64,000 nucleotides of DNA, taken from NCBI RefSeq assembly GCF_004919095.1, contig NZ_STGJ01000010.1, positions 91,559 to 155,558 on the forward strand. Direction: 5' to 3'. Position numbers and translations under genes: made by a program. The notes beneath the pieces were generated by a model. That model was not told the DNA's origin. It ran no database searches and saw nothing but the letters and a program-made list of their open reading frames with translations. Each line of letters begins with the position of its first letter. Position 1 is the stretch's first letter. Source of the DNA: Crenobacter intestini (GTDB lineage: Bacteria > Pseudomonadota > Gammaproteobacteria > Burkholderiales > Chromobacteriaceae). Of this stretch, positions 45,953 through 55,184 are shown in pieces.

Positions 45953-46381
45953 ATGCAGAAAACTTTGCCCAGCCTGGGCGAGAAGCAGTTGCCGGTGCGC
46001 TGGGGCGACCTCGACGCGATCGGCCACCTCAACAACACGGTGTACTTCCGCCTGCTCGAAGAAGTGCGCGTGCAGTGGCTGGAAGACATCGGCCTGCCGA
46101 TCGAGCCGGGCGCGGTCGGCCCGGTGATCGCGCACACCGCCTGCCACTTCAAGCGCGAGATCAATTACCCGGCGACCGTCACCGTGTCGATCGAACTGGA
46201 GCATCTGGGCCGCTCCAGCCTCAGGCTGCGCCACCACTTCTACGTGGGCGACGACCGCGACACCGTCTACGCGCTGGGCGAGGTGACGCTGGTGTGGGTC
46301 GACTACGCCGCCGGCAAGAGCGTGCCCTTGCCGGCAAAGATCCGCGCGCTGTGCGAGGCGGCAGTGGCCGCCCCGGTTTAG
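45953..46381 (+). CDS. Acyl-CoA thioesterase, hotdog fold (4HBT/YbgC-like)
   Basis: The 142-residue product has the hotdog signature VRWGDLDAIGHLNNTVYFRLLEEVR near residues 15-39, with Asp20 at the place of the catalytic acid of 4-hydroxybenzoyl-CoA thioesterases. LEHLGRSSLRLRHHFY is the typical central strand. Substrate unknown. Its start has AAGGAAAGG upstream. The stop overlaps the convergent mnmC by 4 nt. Confidence 0.88.
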   Translation: MQKTLPSLGEKQLPVRWGDLDAIGHLNNTVYFRLLEEVRVQWLEDIGLPIEPGAVGPVIAHTACHFKREINYPATVTVSIELEHLGRSSLRLRHHFYVGDDRDTVYALGEVTLVWVDYAAGKSVPLPAKIRALCEAAVAAPV

Positions 46382-48336
46382 GCCTTTTTCCTGCGCATCA
46401 GCGCGCGCAGCGCGAAGCGCGACGGGGACAGCGCGTCGACGATGGGGCCGGGCAGCGGCAGCGTCTCGCCGCAGGCGAGGCTGGCGATCAGCTCGCCGGC
46501 CAGGGGCGCGCTGACCATGCCGCGCGAGCCGTGGCCGGCGCTGATGTAAAGGCCGGGCAGCCAGGGCATGGGCGTGGTCAGCGGCAGCGTCGCGTCGCGG
46601 GCAAGTTCGGCGTAGGCCTCGCTGATGCCCGCGCTGCTTGCCAGCGGGCCGACCAGCGGCAGGTAGTCCGGCGTGCTCGAGCGCAGCGCGGCGCGGCCGC
46701 CGAGTGCCCCGGGCGCGGGCGCGTCGCCGCCCTGCGCCGCAAACAGCGCGGGGCAGAGCTCGGTCAGCGCGGCCAGGTTGGCGCGGTGGTCGGCGAGTGT
46801 CGCCGTGGTGTCGGTCGACTTGAAGTCGAAGGTCGCGCCGAAGGTGTGCGCGCCGTCGGCGGCCGGCGCGACGTAGGCTTCGCCGCACAGCACGGTCTTG
46901 AGCCGAGCGCTTTGAGGGGTGGCCGGCGCGACCGACACTTGGCCGCGGATAGGCTTGAGCGGCAGCAGCGCGTCCGGCAGCAGCGCGCCGCTTTGGTTGG
47001 CGCAGGCGACCACCACCAGGTCCGCGTCCAGCGTCTCGCCGTTTGCCAGCGTCAGCCGCCAGATATCATCCATGCGCGCGAGCGCCTGTGCCGCCACGCC
47101 GTAGTGGCAGGAGACGCCGGGTGTCGCGAGCAGCGCGTTCACCAGCGCCGGCGGCTTGATCCAGCCGCCTTCCGGGAAGTGCAGCGCTTTTTCGGCGAGC
47201 GCGATACCGGCGAGCTCGCTCGCCCCGGCAGCGTCGACACGCTTGAGCAGCGCTTCGGGGAAGGCTGCGGCGAGCGCGTCCTGCTTGTGCGCGGTGGCCT
47301 CGTCGAAGGCGAGCTGCAGCACGCCGCAGTCATCCCAGTCTTCTCCCTTGTTGAGCGTGCAAGAGAGCGTGCGCAGCGCGTAGCCGTACGCGGCGAGCAG
47401 CAGGCTCGTCTGCGCGGTGCCGTGCGCGGAGAGCTTGAGGTAGAGCACGCCTTGCGGGTTGCCCGACGCCTCCTGCGCGGCGTGCGGGTGCCGCTCGATA
47501 ACCGTCACCGCGAAGCCGCGGCGGGCGAGGCTGGCTGCGGCGCTGGCGCCGGCGATGCCGGCGCCGATGACCAGCGCGCGCCGGCCGGTTACGACGGCAG
47601 GGCGGGCCAGCCACGGCGCCCGCCAGAGACGTTCGGGCGCGTGCGAGAGGGTGCCGACGCTCATCTCGCGCTTGCTGCCGAAACCCGGCACCTTCTTCAC
47701 CGCGAAACCGGCGGCCGTCAGGCCGCGGCGCACGAAGCCGGCGGCGGTGAAGGTCGCGAAGCTTGCCTCTGCCGCCGAACACGCGGCCATCGCGTCGAAC
47801 AGCGCCTGCACCCACATGTCGGGGTTCTTCGCCGGCGAGAAGCCGTCGAGGAACCACGCGTCAACGCGCGCATCAAGCTGCGGCAGCGTCTCGAGCACGT
47901 CGCCGACAAGCAGGGTGAGCACCACGCGGCCGCCAGCGAATACGAAGCGCTGAAAGCCCGGTACCACGCCGCGGTACAGGGCGAGCAAGGCGTTGGCGTA
48001 AGGGGAGAGCGCCGGCCACGCGCCGAGCGCGCGCGTAAGGTCCGCGAGCGAGAGCGGGTACTTCTCGGTGCTGACGAAGTCGAGGCGGGCGCCGGCGGGC
48101 GCCACCGCGTCAAACAACTGCCAGGCGGCGAGGAAGTTGAGGCCGGTGCCAAAACCCGTCTCGGCGACGGTCAGCCGCTCGCCGGCCGCAAGCGCGGCGA
48201 AGCGCTCGGGCAGGTGGTTTCCGGCGAGAAAGACGTGGCGGGTTTCGTCAAGCCCGCTGTCGCGCGAGAAATAGACGTCGCCGAAGGCGCGCGAGCGCGG
48301 CTGGCCGTCTTCCCAGTCGAGGTCGGCGTGCTGCAT
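46378..48336 (-). CDS. mnmC: Bifunctional tRNA mnm5s2U methyltransferase/FAD oxidoreductase MnmC
   Basis: It completes the 5-methylaminomethyl group on wobble uridine of several tRNAs. The 652-residue protein has an N-terminal methyltransferase domain (AETGFGTGLNFLAAWQLF near residue 58; DAWFLDGFSPAKNPDMW). A C-terminal FAD oxidoreductase domain has VIGAGIAGASAAASLARRG near residue 245 and late GHGSRGM. Start ATG 48336 shares a base with the mnmH stop (TGATG). Grouping with mnmH, another wobble-uridine enzyme, is functionally coherent. Confidence 0.95.
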   Translation of the reverse strand: MQHADLDWEDGQPRSRAFGDVYFSRDSGLDETRHVFLAGNHLPERFAALAAGERLTVAETGFGTGLNFLAAWQLFDAVAPAGARLDFVSTEKYPLSLADLTRALGAWPALSPYANALLALYRGVVPGFQRFVFAGGRVVLTLLVGDVLETLPQLDARVDAWFLDGFSPAKNPDMWVQALFDAMAACSAAEASFATFTAAGFVRRGLTAAGFAVKKVPGFGSKREMSVGTLSHAPERLWRAPWLARPAVVTGRRALVIGAGIAGASAAASLARRGFAVTVIERHPHAAQEASGNPQGVLYLKLSAHGTAQTSLLLAAYGYALRTLSCTLNKGEDWDDCGVLQLAFDEATAHKQDALAAAFPEALLKRVDAAGASELAGIALAEKALHFPEGGWIKPPALVNALLATPGVSCHYGVAAQALARMDDIWRLTLANGETLDADLVVVACANQSGALLPDALLPLKPIRGQVSVAPATPQSARLKTVLCGEAYVAPAADGAHTFGATFDFKSTDTTATLADHRANLAALTELCPALFAAQGGDAPAPGALGGRAALRSSTPDYLPLVGPLASSAGISEAYAELARDATLPLTTPMPWLPGLYISAGHGSRGMVSAPLAGELIASLACGETLPLPGPIVDALSPSRFALRALMRRKKA

Positions 48337-49376
48337 CAGGCGTCCAGCAAGCGTGCGGCCGTGTCGAGCGCGGCGTCGTCCAGCGTGGCAAGCGCAAGCG
48401 GCGTCGCTTGGGCCAGGTGCGCGTAGTGCTTGCCCATTGAGCGGCGGTACAGCGGGTCGTAGTGCTCGGTGAGCAACAGTGAAACCAGAGTGTCGAAGTC
48501 GCCGCCCTCGATCAGCGTGCGCCACGCGGCTAGCGTCTCCTTCGGGTACAGGGCCTTCAGACAGTTCAGCTGCTCGATCAGGCGCGCCGGCTCCGCCACA
48601 TAGAAGTCGTAGTCTTCCAGCAGGAAGCGCACGCGCTCGGCCAAGGGCGCCTCCACCAGCACGCAGCGGCTCTCGTGCATGCGGTCGAACAGGGCCTGCG
48701 GCAGCGCGACGGTGCCGATCTTCTTGCTCTCGGACTCGATGTAGACCGGGCGCGCCGGGTCGAGCGATAGCATCGCCTGCATCAACAGCGAGTCGAAGTG
48801 CTTCTGCGACGGTTGCGGCGCGTCCGGCAGCTTGCCCAGCACCGAGCCGCGGTGGCGGGCGAGGCCTTCGAGATCGAGCACCTGGCGGCCGGCGCGCTCA
48901 AGCGCGCCGAGCAGCCGGCTCTTGCCCGAGCCGGTCGGCCCGCACACCACGCGCAAGTCGAGCGTGGCGGGTAGGGTGTCGAAGCGCTCGAGCAGGTCGC
49001 GCCGGTACGCCTTGTAGCCGCCGTCGAGCTGGTGCGCGTACCAGCCGACCTGCGAAAAGATCAGCGCCATCGAGCCGGATCGCTGGCCGCCGCGCCAGCA
49101 GTAGATCAGCGGCTTCCAGCGCTTGGGGCGGTCGGCGAACTTCTCCTCGATATGGCGGGCGATATTGCGCGCGACCAGGGCCGCGCCGACCCGCCGCGCG
49201 GCGAACGGCGAATCCTGCTTGTAGAGCGTGCCGACGAGGCGGCGCTCGTCGTCGTCCAGCACCGGGCAGTTGATCGCGCCGGGGATATGGTCTTCGGCGA
49301 ACTCGGACGGCGAGCGCACGTCGATCACCTCGTCAAACTCCACCAGCTGTGCTACGTTGGCCTGCTTGTAAAGCAT
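48336..49376 (-). CDS. mnmH: tRNA 2-selenouridine synthase (SelU)
   Basis: It replaces sulfur by selenium at tRNA wobble uridine, using selenophosphate. The 346-residue product has an N-terminal rhodanese domain with active Cys93 in YCWRGGQRSGS, then a P-loop domain (CGPTGSGKS near 145-153). It starts 18 bp from the divergent selD start, pairing enzyme and selenium donor synthesis. Confidence 0.96.
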   Translation of the reverse strand: MLYKQANVAQLVEFDEVIDVRSPSEFAEDHIPGAINCPVLDDDERRLVGTLYKQDSPFAARRVGAALVARNIARHIEEKFADRPKRWKPLIYCWRGGQRSGSMALIFSQVGWYAHQLDGGYKAYRRDLLERFDTLPATLDLRVVCGPTGSGKSRLLGALERAGRQVLDLEGLARHRGSVLGKLPDAPQPSQKHFDSLLMQAMLSLDPARPVYIESESKKIGTVALPQALFDRMHESRCVLVEAPLAERVRFLLEDYDFYVAEPARLIEQLNCLKALYPKETLAAWRTLIEGGDFDTLVSLLLTEHYDPLYRRSMGKHYAHLAQATPLALATLDDAALDTAARLLDA

Positions 49377-49394
49377 GATTTTGAAGGACTTTTC

Positions 49395-50435
49395 ATGTCG
49401 GATATCAGATTGACGCAATTGTCGCACGGCGGCGGTTGCGGCTGCAAAATTGCACCGGCGGTGCTCGAGACCATTCTCTCCGGCGCGCGCGAGAAGATGG
49501 CGTTCCCCAACCTGCTGGTCGGCCGCGAGACGGCCGACGACGCCGCGGTGTACCAGCTCAACGAGCGGCAGGCGATCGTCGCGACCACCGACTTCTTCAT
49601 GCCGATCGTAGACGACGCGTTCGACTTCGGCCGCATCGCCGCGACCAACGCGATCTCGGACATCTACGCGATGGGCGGCACGCCCATCATGGCGCTGGCC
49701 ATCGTCGGCATGCCGGTGAACGTGCTGCCGCCCGAAACCATCCGCGCCATCCTCGACGGCGGCGAGTCGGTCTGCCACGCGGCGGGCATCCCGGTCGCCG
49801 GCGGCCACTCGATCGACTCGCCCGAGCCGATCTACGGCCTGGTCGCATTGGGCGTGGTCGACCCGGCCGAGCTCAAGCGCAACTCGGACGCGCGTGCGGG
49901 CGACGTGCTGATCCTCGGCAAGGGCCTTGGCGTCGGCGTGCTCGCGCAGGCGATGAAGCGCGGCGAACTCTCCCAGGCCGGCTACGACGCGCTGATCGCG
50001 TCGACCACCCAGCTCAACCGCGTCGGCAGCCAGTTGGCCGCGCGGCCGGACGTGCACGCGCTGACCGACGTCACCGGCTTCGGCCTGTTGGGCCACCTGC
50101 TCGAGGTGTGCCGCGGCGCCAAGCTGGGCGCCGAGGTCGAGATGTCCCGCGTGCCTGTGATCGCCGAGGCGCGGCCGTTCGCCGAGGCGGGCGTCGGCCC
50201 GGGCGCGATCGAGCGCAACCTGGCGAGCTTCGGCCACGACGTCGACTTCGCGCCGGATGTCGCAAGCTGGCAGCAGCGCATCCTGGTCGACCCTCAGACC
50301 AGCGGCGGCCTCCTGGCGACGGTCGACGCGGCGCACGCCGACGAAGTGCTCGCGCTGTTTCACGCCGCTGGCTTCGGCTATGCGGCGGTGATCGGCCGGT
50401 TGACCGAAGGGGCGCCGCGCGTCGCGGTACGCTGA
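49395..50435 (+). CDS. selD: Selenide, water dikinase (selenophosphate synthetase)
   Basis: It makes selenophosphate from selenide and ATP. The 346-residue protein has the catalytic Cys15 and Lys18 in HGGGCGCKIAP (Cys form, not Sec), ATTDFFMPIVDD, and the C-terminal DPQTSGGLLATV. The ribosome-binding site GAAGGAC precedes ATG 49395. No selA or selB lies here, so in this window selenium use is supported only for tRNA modification. A long repeat-bearing gap follows. Confidence 0.96.
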   Translation: MSDIRLTQLSHGGGCGCKIAPAVLETILSGAREKMAFPNLLVGRETADDAAVYQLNERQAIVATTDFFMPIVDDAFDFGRIAATNAISDIYAMGGTPIMALAIVGMPVNVLPPETIRAILDGGESVCHAAGIPVAGGHSIDSPEPIYGLVALGVVDPAELKRNSDARAGDVLILGKGLGVGVLAQAMKRGELSQAGYDALIASTTQLNRVGSQLAARPDVHALTDVTGFGLLGHLLEVCRGAKLGAEVEMSRVPVIAEARPFAEAGVGPGAIERNLASFGHDVDFAPDVASWQQRILVDPQTSGGLLATVDAAHADEVLALFHAAGFGYAAVIGRLTEGAPRVAVR

Positions 50436-50470
50436 GAAACTGTCCACGATCTGCTGCGCATCGACGATAC

Positions 50471-50538
50471 GGCGTTGAAAACGGCTGCGAAATGCTCATG
50501 TACCCTCTGTACATTCCGCTTTCTCCGCCGTTTTCGCC
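50471..50538. repeat. Imperfect long inverted repeat in the selD-tesA gap
   Basis: ATGTAC/GTACAT (50498-50503/50509-50514) and GAAAACGGC/GCCGTTTTC (50477-50485/50527-50535) are nested perfect arms around a CCTCT centre, with mismatches between. The layout suggests a dispersed intergenic repeat, but other copies cannot be seen here. Confidence 0.55.
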
Positions 50539-50599
50539 TTGTCTCGCCTTCGCTCGCGAGCGCGTGAATACACTCTGAATCCTTCTCCCCAAACCAAAC

Positions 50600-50646
50600 A
50601 AACGGCTGCAAGGGCGCAACGGGGTTGCGCGTTTGCAGCCGTTTTT
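50600..50646 (+). terminator. Nested-stem terminator downstream of selD
   Basis: AACGGCTGCAA and TTGCAGCCGTT form an outer stem, GCGCAAC and GTTGCGC an inner one, followed by TTTTTG. The opposite strand also has a T-rich flank, so it may work both ways for the convergent tesA. Confidence 0.8.
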
Positions 50647-50811
50647 GTCTGGCCATGCCGGTGGCCGTGGATTTCGGGGCGTATGGTGGATTGCCCGTTT
50701 TTTGCGCAGCAGCTGGCGATGCCCCGTGGGGCGGGCATCCGCGCGGCTTATCCACAGCTGCTCCCCAGCCTTGTCCCCCCGCCTTGTGGGCAAGATGACG
50801 CTTTTGTTGCC

Positions 50812-51408
50812 CTACGGTTTCAACAGCGGGCGCAGCGCCTTCTCTACGGTGGCCGCCATCACCGGCTGCGCGGTGGCGGTCGGGTGGATGCCGTCTGCCT
50901 GGAACCAGTCCATGCGCGTCTCGAAGCCGGCGACCAGCACCGGCACGTAGGCGAGGCGTGCCTTTTTTGCCAAGTCGTCATAAACGGCGCGGAACCTTGC
51001 CGTATAGTCGGGGCCATAGTTGGGCGGCAGCGCCATGCCGACCAGCAGCACGCGGGTGCCGCGCGCGCGCGCCAGCTCGACCATGCGCGCAAGGTTGCGC
51101 GAGAGCTCAGCCGGCGGCAGGCCGCGCAGGCCGTCGTTGCCGCCCAGCTCCAGCACCAGCACGTCGGGCTTCACGCGTGCTAGCGTGGCGGGCAGGCGGG
51201 CGAGGCCGCCCGCGCTGGTCTCGCCGCTGACCGACGCGTTGACCACGCGGTGCGCCGGCGCGAGGCGCTGCCCCAGCAGGGCGACCCAGCCCGCCTCGGT
51301 CTTCATGCCGTACGCGGCCGACAGGCTGTCGCCGAACACGAGTACGGTCTTGGCCGCCGCCCACGGCGCGGCGAGGGCTACCCACAGGCAAAAGAAAAGA
51401 CGCAGCAT
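50812..51408 (-). CDS. tesA: Periplasmic arylesterase/thioesterase I/lysophospholipase (GDSL)
   Basis: A multifunctional periplasmic SGNH hydrolase. The 198-residue product has a signal peptide (about 1-19), Ser28 in FGDSLSAAYG, the GGND block, and the DGIHPTATAQ Asp-His pair. It matches E. coli TesA, which is also divergent from ybbA. The start ATG 51408 overlaps the start of ybbA in a shared CATG. Confidence 0.94.
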   Translation of the reverse strand: MLRLFFCLWVALAAPWAAAKTVLVFGDSLSAAYGMKTEAGWVALLGQRLAPAHRVVNASVSGETSAGGLARLPATLARVKPDVLVLELGGNDGLRGLPPAELSRNLARMVELARARGTRVLLVGMALPPNYGPDYTARFRAVYDDLAKKARLAYVPVLVAGFETRMDWFQADGIHPTATAQPVMAATVEKALRPLLKP

Positions 51409-52105
51409 GACCAACCTTCACGATGACAATGCCCCGATTCTGGTGGCGAGCGCACTCAGTCGGCAAGTGGACTACCACGGCGAGCACCTGACCATCCTTA
51501 AGGAAGCGTCGCTTTCCCTCGCGCGCGGCCAGTCGCTGGCGATCGTCGGCGCGTCCGGCTCGGGCAAGTCGACGCTGCTCGCGCTGTTGGCCGGGCTCGA
51601 TCACGCCAGCGGCGGCGAGGTGACGCTGTTCGGGCAGCCGCTCTCCGCGTTGGATGAAGACGCGCGCGCCGCGCTGCGCCTCGCGAGGGTCGGCTTCGTG
51701 TTCCAGAACTTCCAGCTGTTGCCGCAACTGACCGCGCTGGAAAACGTGCTGCTGCCGCTGGAGCTGGCCGCCTATCCCGGCGCCGAGGCGGCCGCGCGCG
51801 CGATGCTCGGGCGGGTGGGGCTTGGCCACCGCCTCGGCCACTACCCGCGCCACCTCTCCGGCGGCGAGCAGCAGCGCGTCGCGCTGGCGCGCGCCTTTGT
51901 CGGCGAGCCGGCCTTGCTGTTCGCCGACGAGCCGACCGGCAGCCTGGACGCCGCGTCCGGTCACGAGGTCGGCGACCTGCTGTTCGGCATGAACCGCGAG
52001 GCGGGCACCGCGCTGGTGCTGGTCACCCACGACATGAAGCTGGCCGCGCGCTGCGAGCAGGTATTGCGTATCGAGGACGGCGTGCTGGGCGGGGCCGGCG
52101 CATGA
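51407..52105 (+). CDS. ybbA: ABC transporter ATP-binding protein YbbA
   Basis: The ATPase partner of the YbbP permease, of the MacB/LolD superfamily. The 232-residue protein has Walker [10 protein letters not shown] near residue 50, signature [15 protein letters not shown] near 150, Walker [13 protein letters not shown] and the switch His in VTHD. It probably extracts lipids or hydrophobic substrates. Gene order tesA-ybbA-ybbP matches E. coli. It overlaps ybbP by 4 nt. Confidence 0.93.
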   Translation: MTNLHDDNAPILVASALSRQVDYHGEHLTILKEASLSLARGQSLAIVGASGSGKSTLLALLAGLDHASGGEVTLFGQPLSALDEDARAALRLARVGFVFQNFQLLPQLTALENVLLPLELAAYPGAEAAARAMLGRVGLGHRLGHYPRHLSGGEQQRVALARAFVGEPALLFADEPTGSLDAASGHEVGDLLFGMNREAGTALVLVTHDMKLAARCEQVLRIEDGVLGGAGA

Positions 52106-54594
52106 ATCGCTTCCCGAAGGCGGCGCTTGCTTGGCGCCTGTTGCTGCGCGAGGCGCGCGCGGGTGAACTGACGGTGCTCGCCTTGTCGCTCGCGCTGGCG
52201 GTCGCCGCGATCAGCGCGGTGTCGATGTTCGCGTCGCGCTTCGAGCGCGCGCTGTCGGAGCAGGCGGCGCAACTGTTGGCGGCCGATTTGTCGGTGTCGT
52301 CCGGCGCACCGGCGCCTGCCGCCTGGCAGGCCGAGGCGGCGCGGCTGGGGCTGACGCTCGCGCACACCACCACCTTCCCGTCGATGGCCGGCACCGACGC
52401 CGGGGTGACCCTCGCCAACATCAAGGCGGTCGACGCGGCCTACCCCTTGCGTGGCGAGTTGACCATCGCCGACGCGGCGGGGCGCGAGCGGGTGCTCGCG
52501 CGGGGGCCGGCGCCGGGTGAGGCGTGGGTCGACGCGCGGCTCGCCGAGCGGCTGGGGCTCAAGGCCGGCGACAAGGTCAGCGTCGGCCGCCTCAGGCTGA
52601 CGGTCGGCAACTTGTTGATCCGCGAGCCGGACGCGATCGCCGACATGTACGGCTTCGTGCCGCGGCTGATGATGGCCGAGGCGGACCTGGCGGCCGCCGG
52701 CCTGATCGGGCCGGGCAGCCGCGTGCGCTACCGGCTCTTGGTCGCCGGCGACAGCGCGCGCGTCGCCGAATTCGGCGCCTGGGTGAAGCCCAGGCTGCCA
52801 AACGGCGCGCGGCTGGAGAACGTCGAAGAGGCGCGGCCCGAGGTGCGCGTCGCGCTCGAGCGCGCGCGCCGTTTCTTGGGCATGACCGCGCTGCTGACCG
52901 TCGCGCTGTCGGTTGCCGCGGTGGTGCTCGCGGTGCGCCGGTATCTCGCGCGCCACTGGCGCACCGTCGCGCTTTTGCGCGCGCAGGGGCAGTCGTCCGG
53001 CGCGATCGGCGCGCTGTTCGGCTGGCAGCTCGCCTGGCTGGGCGTGGCCGCCGGCGTGGTCGGCGTGCTCGCCGGCTTTGCGGTGCAGTCGGCGCTTGCC
53101 GCGGCCGTCGCGCCCTTGTTGTCGTTGCCGCTGCCTGCGCCGTCGGCCGCCGGGGTGCTGGTCGGCTTCGCCGCGGCGCTGGTGCTGACGCTCGGCGTCG
53201 CCTGGCCGCCGATTCTCGCCTTGCGCCAGGTGCCGGCGCTTGCGGTGCTGCGCGCCGAGTTGCCGCCGCCCAGGGCCGGCGTTGCCTGGCCTCTGCTGTC
53301 GCTGGCGGCCTTGTTGCTGCTCGCCGCGCTGCAACTAGGCGACGCGCTGATCGCGCTGTGGCTGCTGCCGGCGCTCGCTGGCTTTCTCGCGCTCGCCGCG
53401 CTGATGGCGTGGGGCCTGTTGAAGCTGATGCGCGCGCCGCGCGCCGGCAGCCGGCCGGGCTGGCGCTACGGGGTGGCCAGCCTCGCGCGGCGGCCGACGC
53501 TCGCGCTCGCGCAGATCGTCGCGCTGTCGGTCGGGCTGTTCGCGCTGCTGTTGATGACGGTGGTGCGCGCCGACCTGGTCGGCGCCTGGCAGGCGAGCGT
53601 ACCGGCTGACGCGCCGAACAAGTTCGTGATCAACCTGCAGGCCGACCAGCAGGCGGCGTTCGACGCGGCGTTCGCCAGGGCGCGCCTGGTGCCGCCACCG
53701 ACCTACCCGATGGTGCGCGCGCGGCTGGTTGCGATCGGCGGCGTGCCGCTCGACCCCGCGCGTTACGAGGACGCGCGTGCGCGGCGCCTGGCCGAGCGCG
53801 AATTCAACCTGTCGTGGAGCGCCGGCCTGCCGGCCGCCAACACGGTCAGCGCCGGGCGCTGGTGGGGCACGCCGGCAACGCCGCAGTTCTCGGTCGAGGA
53901 GGACATCGCCGCTACGCTGGGCATCCGCATGGGCGACACGCTCGCCTTCGAGTCGGGCGGCGAGCGCTTCGAAGCGAAGGTGACCAGCCTGCGCAAGGTC
54001 GCGTGGGACAGCTTCCGCGCCAACTTCTTCGTGCTCGCGCCACCGGCCTGGCTCGAGCACCTGCCGGCAAGCCGCATCGCGAGCTTTTACCTGCCGCCTG
54101 CGCGCGAGCGCTTTGTCGGCGAACTGGTGCACGCGCTGCCGAACCTGACGGTGATCGACGTGGGCAATGTGATCGCCGAGGTGCGCGCCATCGTCGAGCG
54201 GCTCGCGCACGCGATCGAATTGATGTTCGTGCTGGCGCTGGCCGCCGGCGTGCTGGTGATGTGGGCGGTGTTCGCCGCGACGCGGCAGGAGCGCGAGGTC
54301 GACATGGCGCTGATGCGCGCGCTGGGCGCCTCGCGCGCCCAGTTGACGGCGATGCTTGCCGGCGAGTTGGCCTTTGTCGGCGCCTTGGCGGGCCTGATCG
54401 CCGGTGCCGGCGCGTGGGCGGCCGGCGCGGTGGTCTCTGTGAAGGTGCTCGCGCTCGCGCACTGGCCGGCCCTCTGGCTGGTCCCCGGCGGCGTGCTGGC
54501 TGGACTCTTGCTGGTGTTCGCCGCTGGCTGGCCGCTGCTGCGCAAGGTCGCGCGGGTGCCGCCCCTGGCGGTACTCAGGAACGAGCAGGGTTAA
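52102..54594 (+). CDS. ybbP: ABC transporter permease YbbP (FtsX/MacB-type)
   Basis: The 830-residue membrane protein has an N-terminal helix, a periplasmic MacB-PCD-like domain, then FtsX permease helices near 260-400. A second periplasmic region and C-terminal FtsX helices follow, with ATRQEREVDMALMRALGASR. That arrangement matches E. coli YbbP, the partner of YbbA. The substrate is unresolved. The downstream small protein starts after a 9-nt gap, so they may be co-transcribed. Confidence 0.91.
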   Translation: MNRFPKAALAWRLLLREARAGELTVLALSLALAVAAISAVSMFASRFERALSEQAAQLLAADLSVSSGAPAPAAWQAEAARLGLTLAHTTTFPSMAGTDAGVTLANIKAVDAAYPLRGELTIADAAGRERVLARGPAPGEAWVDARLAERLGLKAGDKVSVGRLRLTVGNLLIREPDAIADMYGFVPRLMMAEADLAAAGLIGPGSRVRYRLLVAGDSARVAEFGAWVKPRLPNGARLENVEEARPEVRVALERARRFLGMTALLTVALSVAAVVLAVRRYLARHWRTVALLRAQGQSSGAIGALFGWQLAWLGVAAGVVGVLAGFAVQSALAAAVAPLLSLPLPAPSAAGVLVGFAAALVLTLGVAWPPILALRQVPALAVLRAELPPPRAGVAWPLLSLAALLLLAALQLGDALIALWLLPALAGFLALAALMAWGLLKLMRAPRAGSRPGWRYGVASLARRPTLALAQIVALSVGLFALLLMTVVRADLVGAWQASVPADAPNKFVINLQADQQAAFDAAFARARLVPPPTYPMVRARLVAIGGVPLDPARYEDARARRLAEREFNLSWSAGLPAANTVSAGRWWGTPATPQFSVEEDIAATLGIRMGDTLAFESGGERFEAKVTSLRKVAWDSFRANFFVLAPPAWLEHLPASRIASFYLPPARERFVGELVHALPNLTVIDVGNVIAEVRAIVERLAHAIELMFVLALAAGVLVMWAVFAATRQEREVDMALMRALGASRAQLTAMLAGELAFVGALAGLIAGAGAWAAGAVVSVKVLALAHWPALWLVPGGVLAGLLLVFAAGWPLLRKVARVPPLAVLRNEQG

Positions 54595-54603
54595 GGAGCA
54601 ATG

Positions 54604-55131
54604 ATGGACGCGATGGTACTGGCCGCGATGGCCAAGTGGCCCGACGTGCCGGCGGTGTACGGCTTTCTCGCGCTGGACGCCCGCGGGCGTTGGTGGCTCA
54701 CCGGCGAGCGGGTGGGCAACGCCGCGCTCACGGACTTTCTTGCGCGCAACTACGCGCTCGACACCGCCGGGCGTGCCTACGTGCAGAACGGCCCGCAGCA
54801 GGTGTTTGTCGCGTGCGCGCGCGCGCCAAGGGTGATCCGCCGCGAGGCGGGGGCTTGGCGTGCCGCGCCCGATGGCGTGACAGGCAGCGTTGACGCGCTG
54901 TGGCTGACGCCCGAGGGCGAGCTCTACGCGTCGTTCGCAGGCTCGCTCGCGCTGATCGACGACAGGGAGCTGTTGCCGCTGGTTGACGAGCTGTTGCCCG
55001 GCTGGGACGGCGAGGCGGCGGGCCTGCCTGCGACGGTGATGCTGGGCGGGGTGGAACTGCCGCTCGCGCTCGCCGGCCACGATGCACTCGCCGCGCGCTT
55101 TGGCCTGCAACTGACCCCGCGCGGGCCCTAG
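54604..55131 (+). CDS. Uncharacterised 175-aa protein with a WPDVPAVYGFLALD N-terminus
   Basis: No function recognised. The N-terminus AKWPDVPAVYGFLALDARGRWWL resembles a betaproteobacterial conserved family. There is no signal or membrane helix; a C-terminal part has ATVMLGGVELPLALAGHD. ATG 54604 is preferred over 54601 because AAGGAG sits 5 nt upstream. It follows ybbP closely and precedes mltG by 53 nt. Confidence 0.7.
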   Translation: MDAMVLAAMAKWPDVPAVYGFLALDARGRWWLTGERVGNAALTDFLARNYALDTAGRAYVQNGPQQVFVACARAPRVIRREAGAWRAAPDGVTGSVDALWLTPEGELYASFAGSLALIDDRELLPLVDELLPGWDGEAAGLPATVMLGGVELPLALAGHDALAARFGLQLTPRGP

Positions 55132-55184
55132 TCGCGTGGTGGTATCATGGCAGCCACTTTTTCACCCGATCCGTATTCCGCCTG

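Larger units (their letters stand above)
50436..50811. other. 376-bp intergenic region between convergent selD and tesA
   Basis: No credible gene here. It holds an imperfect inverted repeat (50471-50538), a nested-stem terminator (50600-50646), then unstructured DNA with a perfect DnaA-box-like TTATCCACA at 50748-50756. A single box without repeats or an AT-rich unwinding zone is not an origin. Confidence 0.7.

Noticed and set aside
50748..50756. Perfect TTATCCACA DnaA-box match
   Set aside because: One box only, in a short gap with no AT-rich unwinding element, no cluster of boxes and no dnaA/dnaN nearby. Chance or a regulatory site is more likely than an origin.
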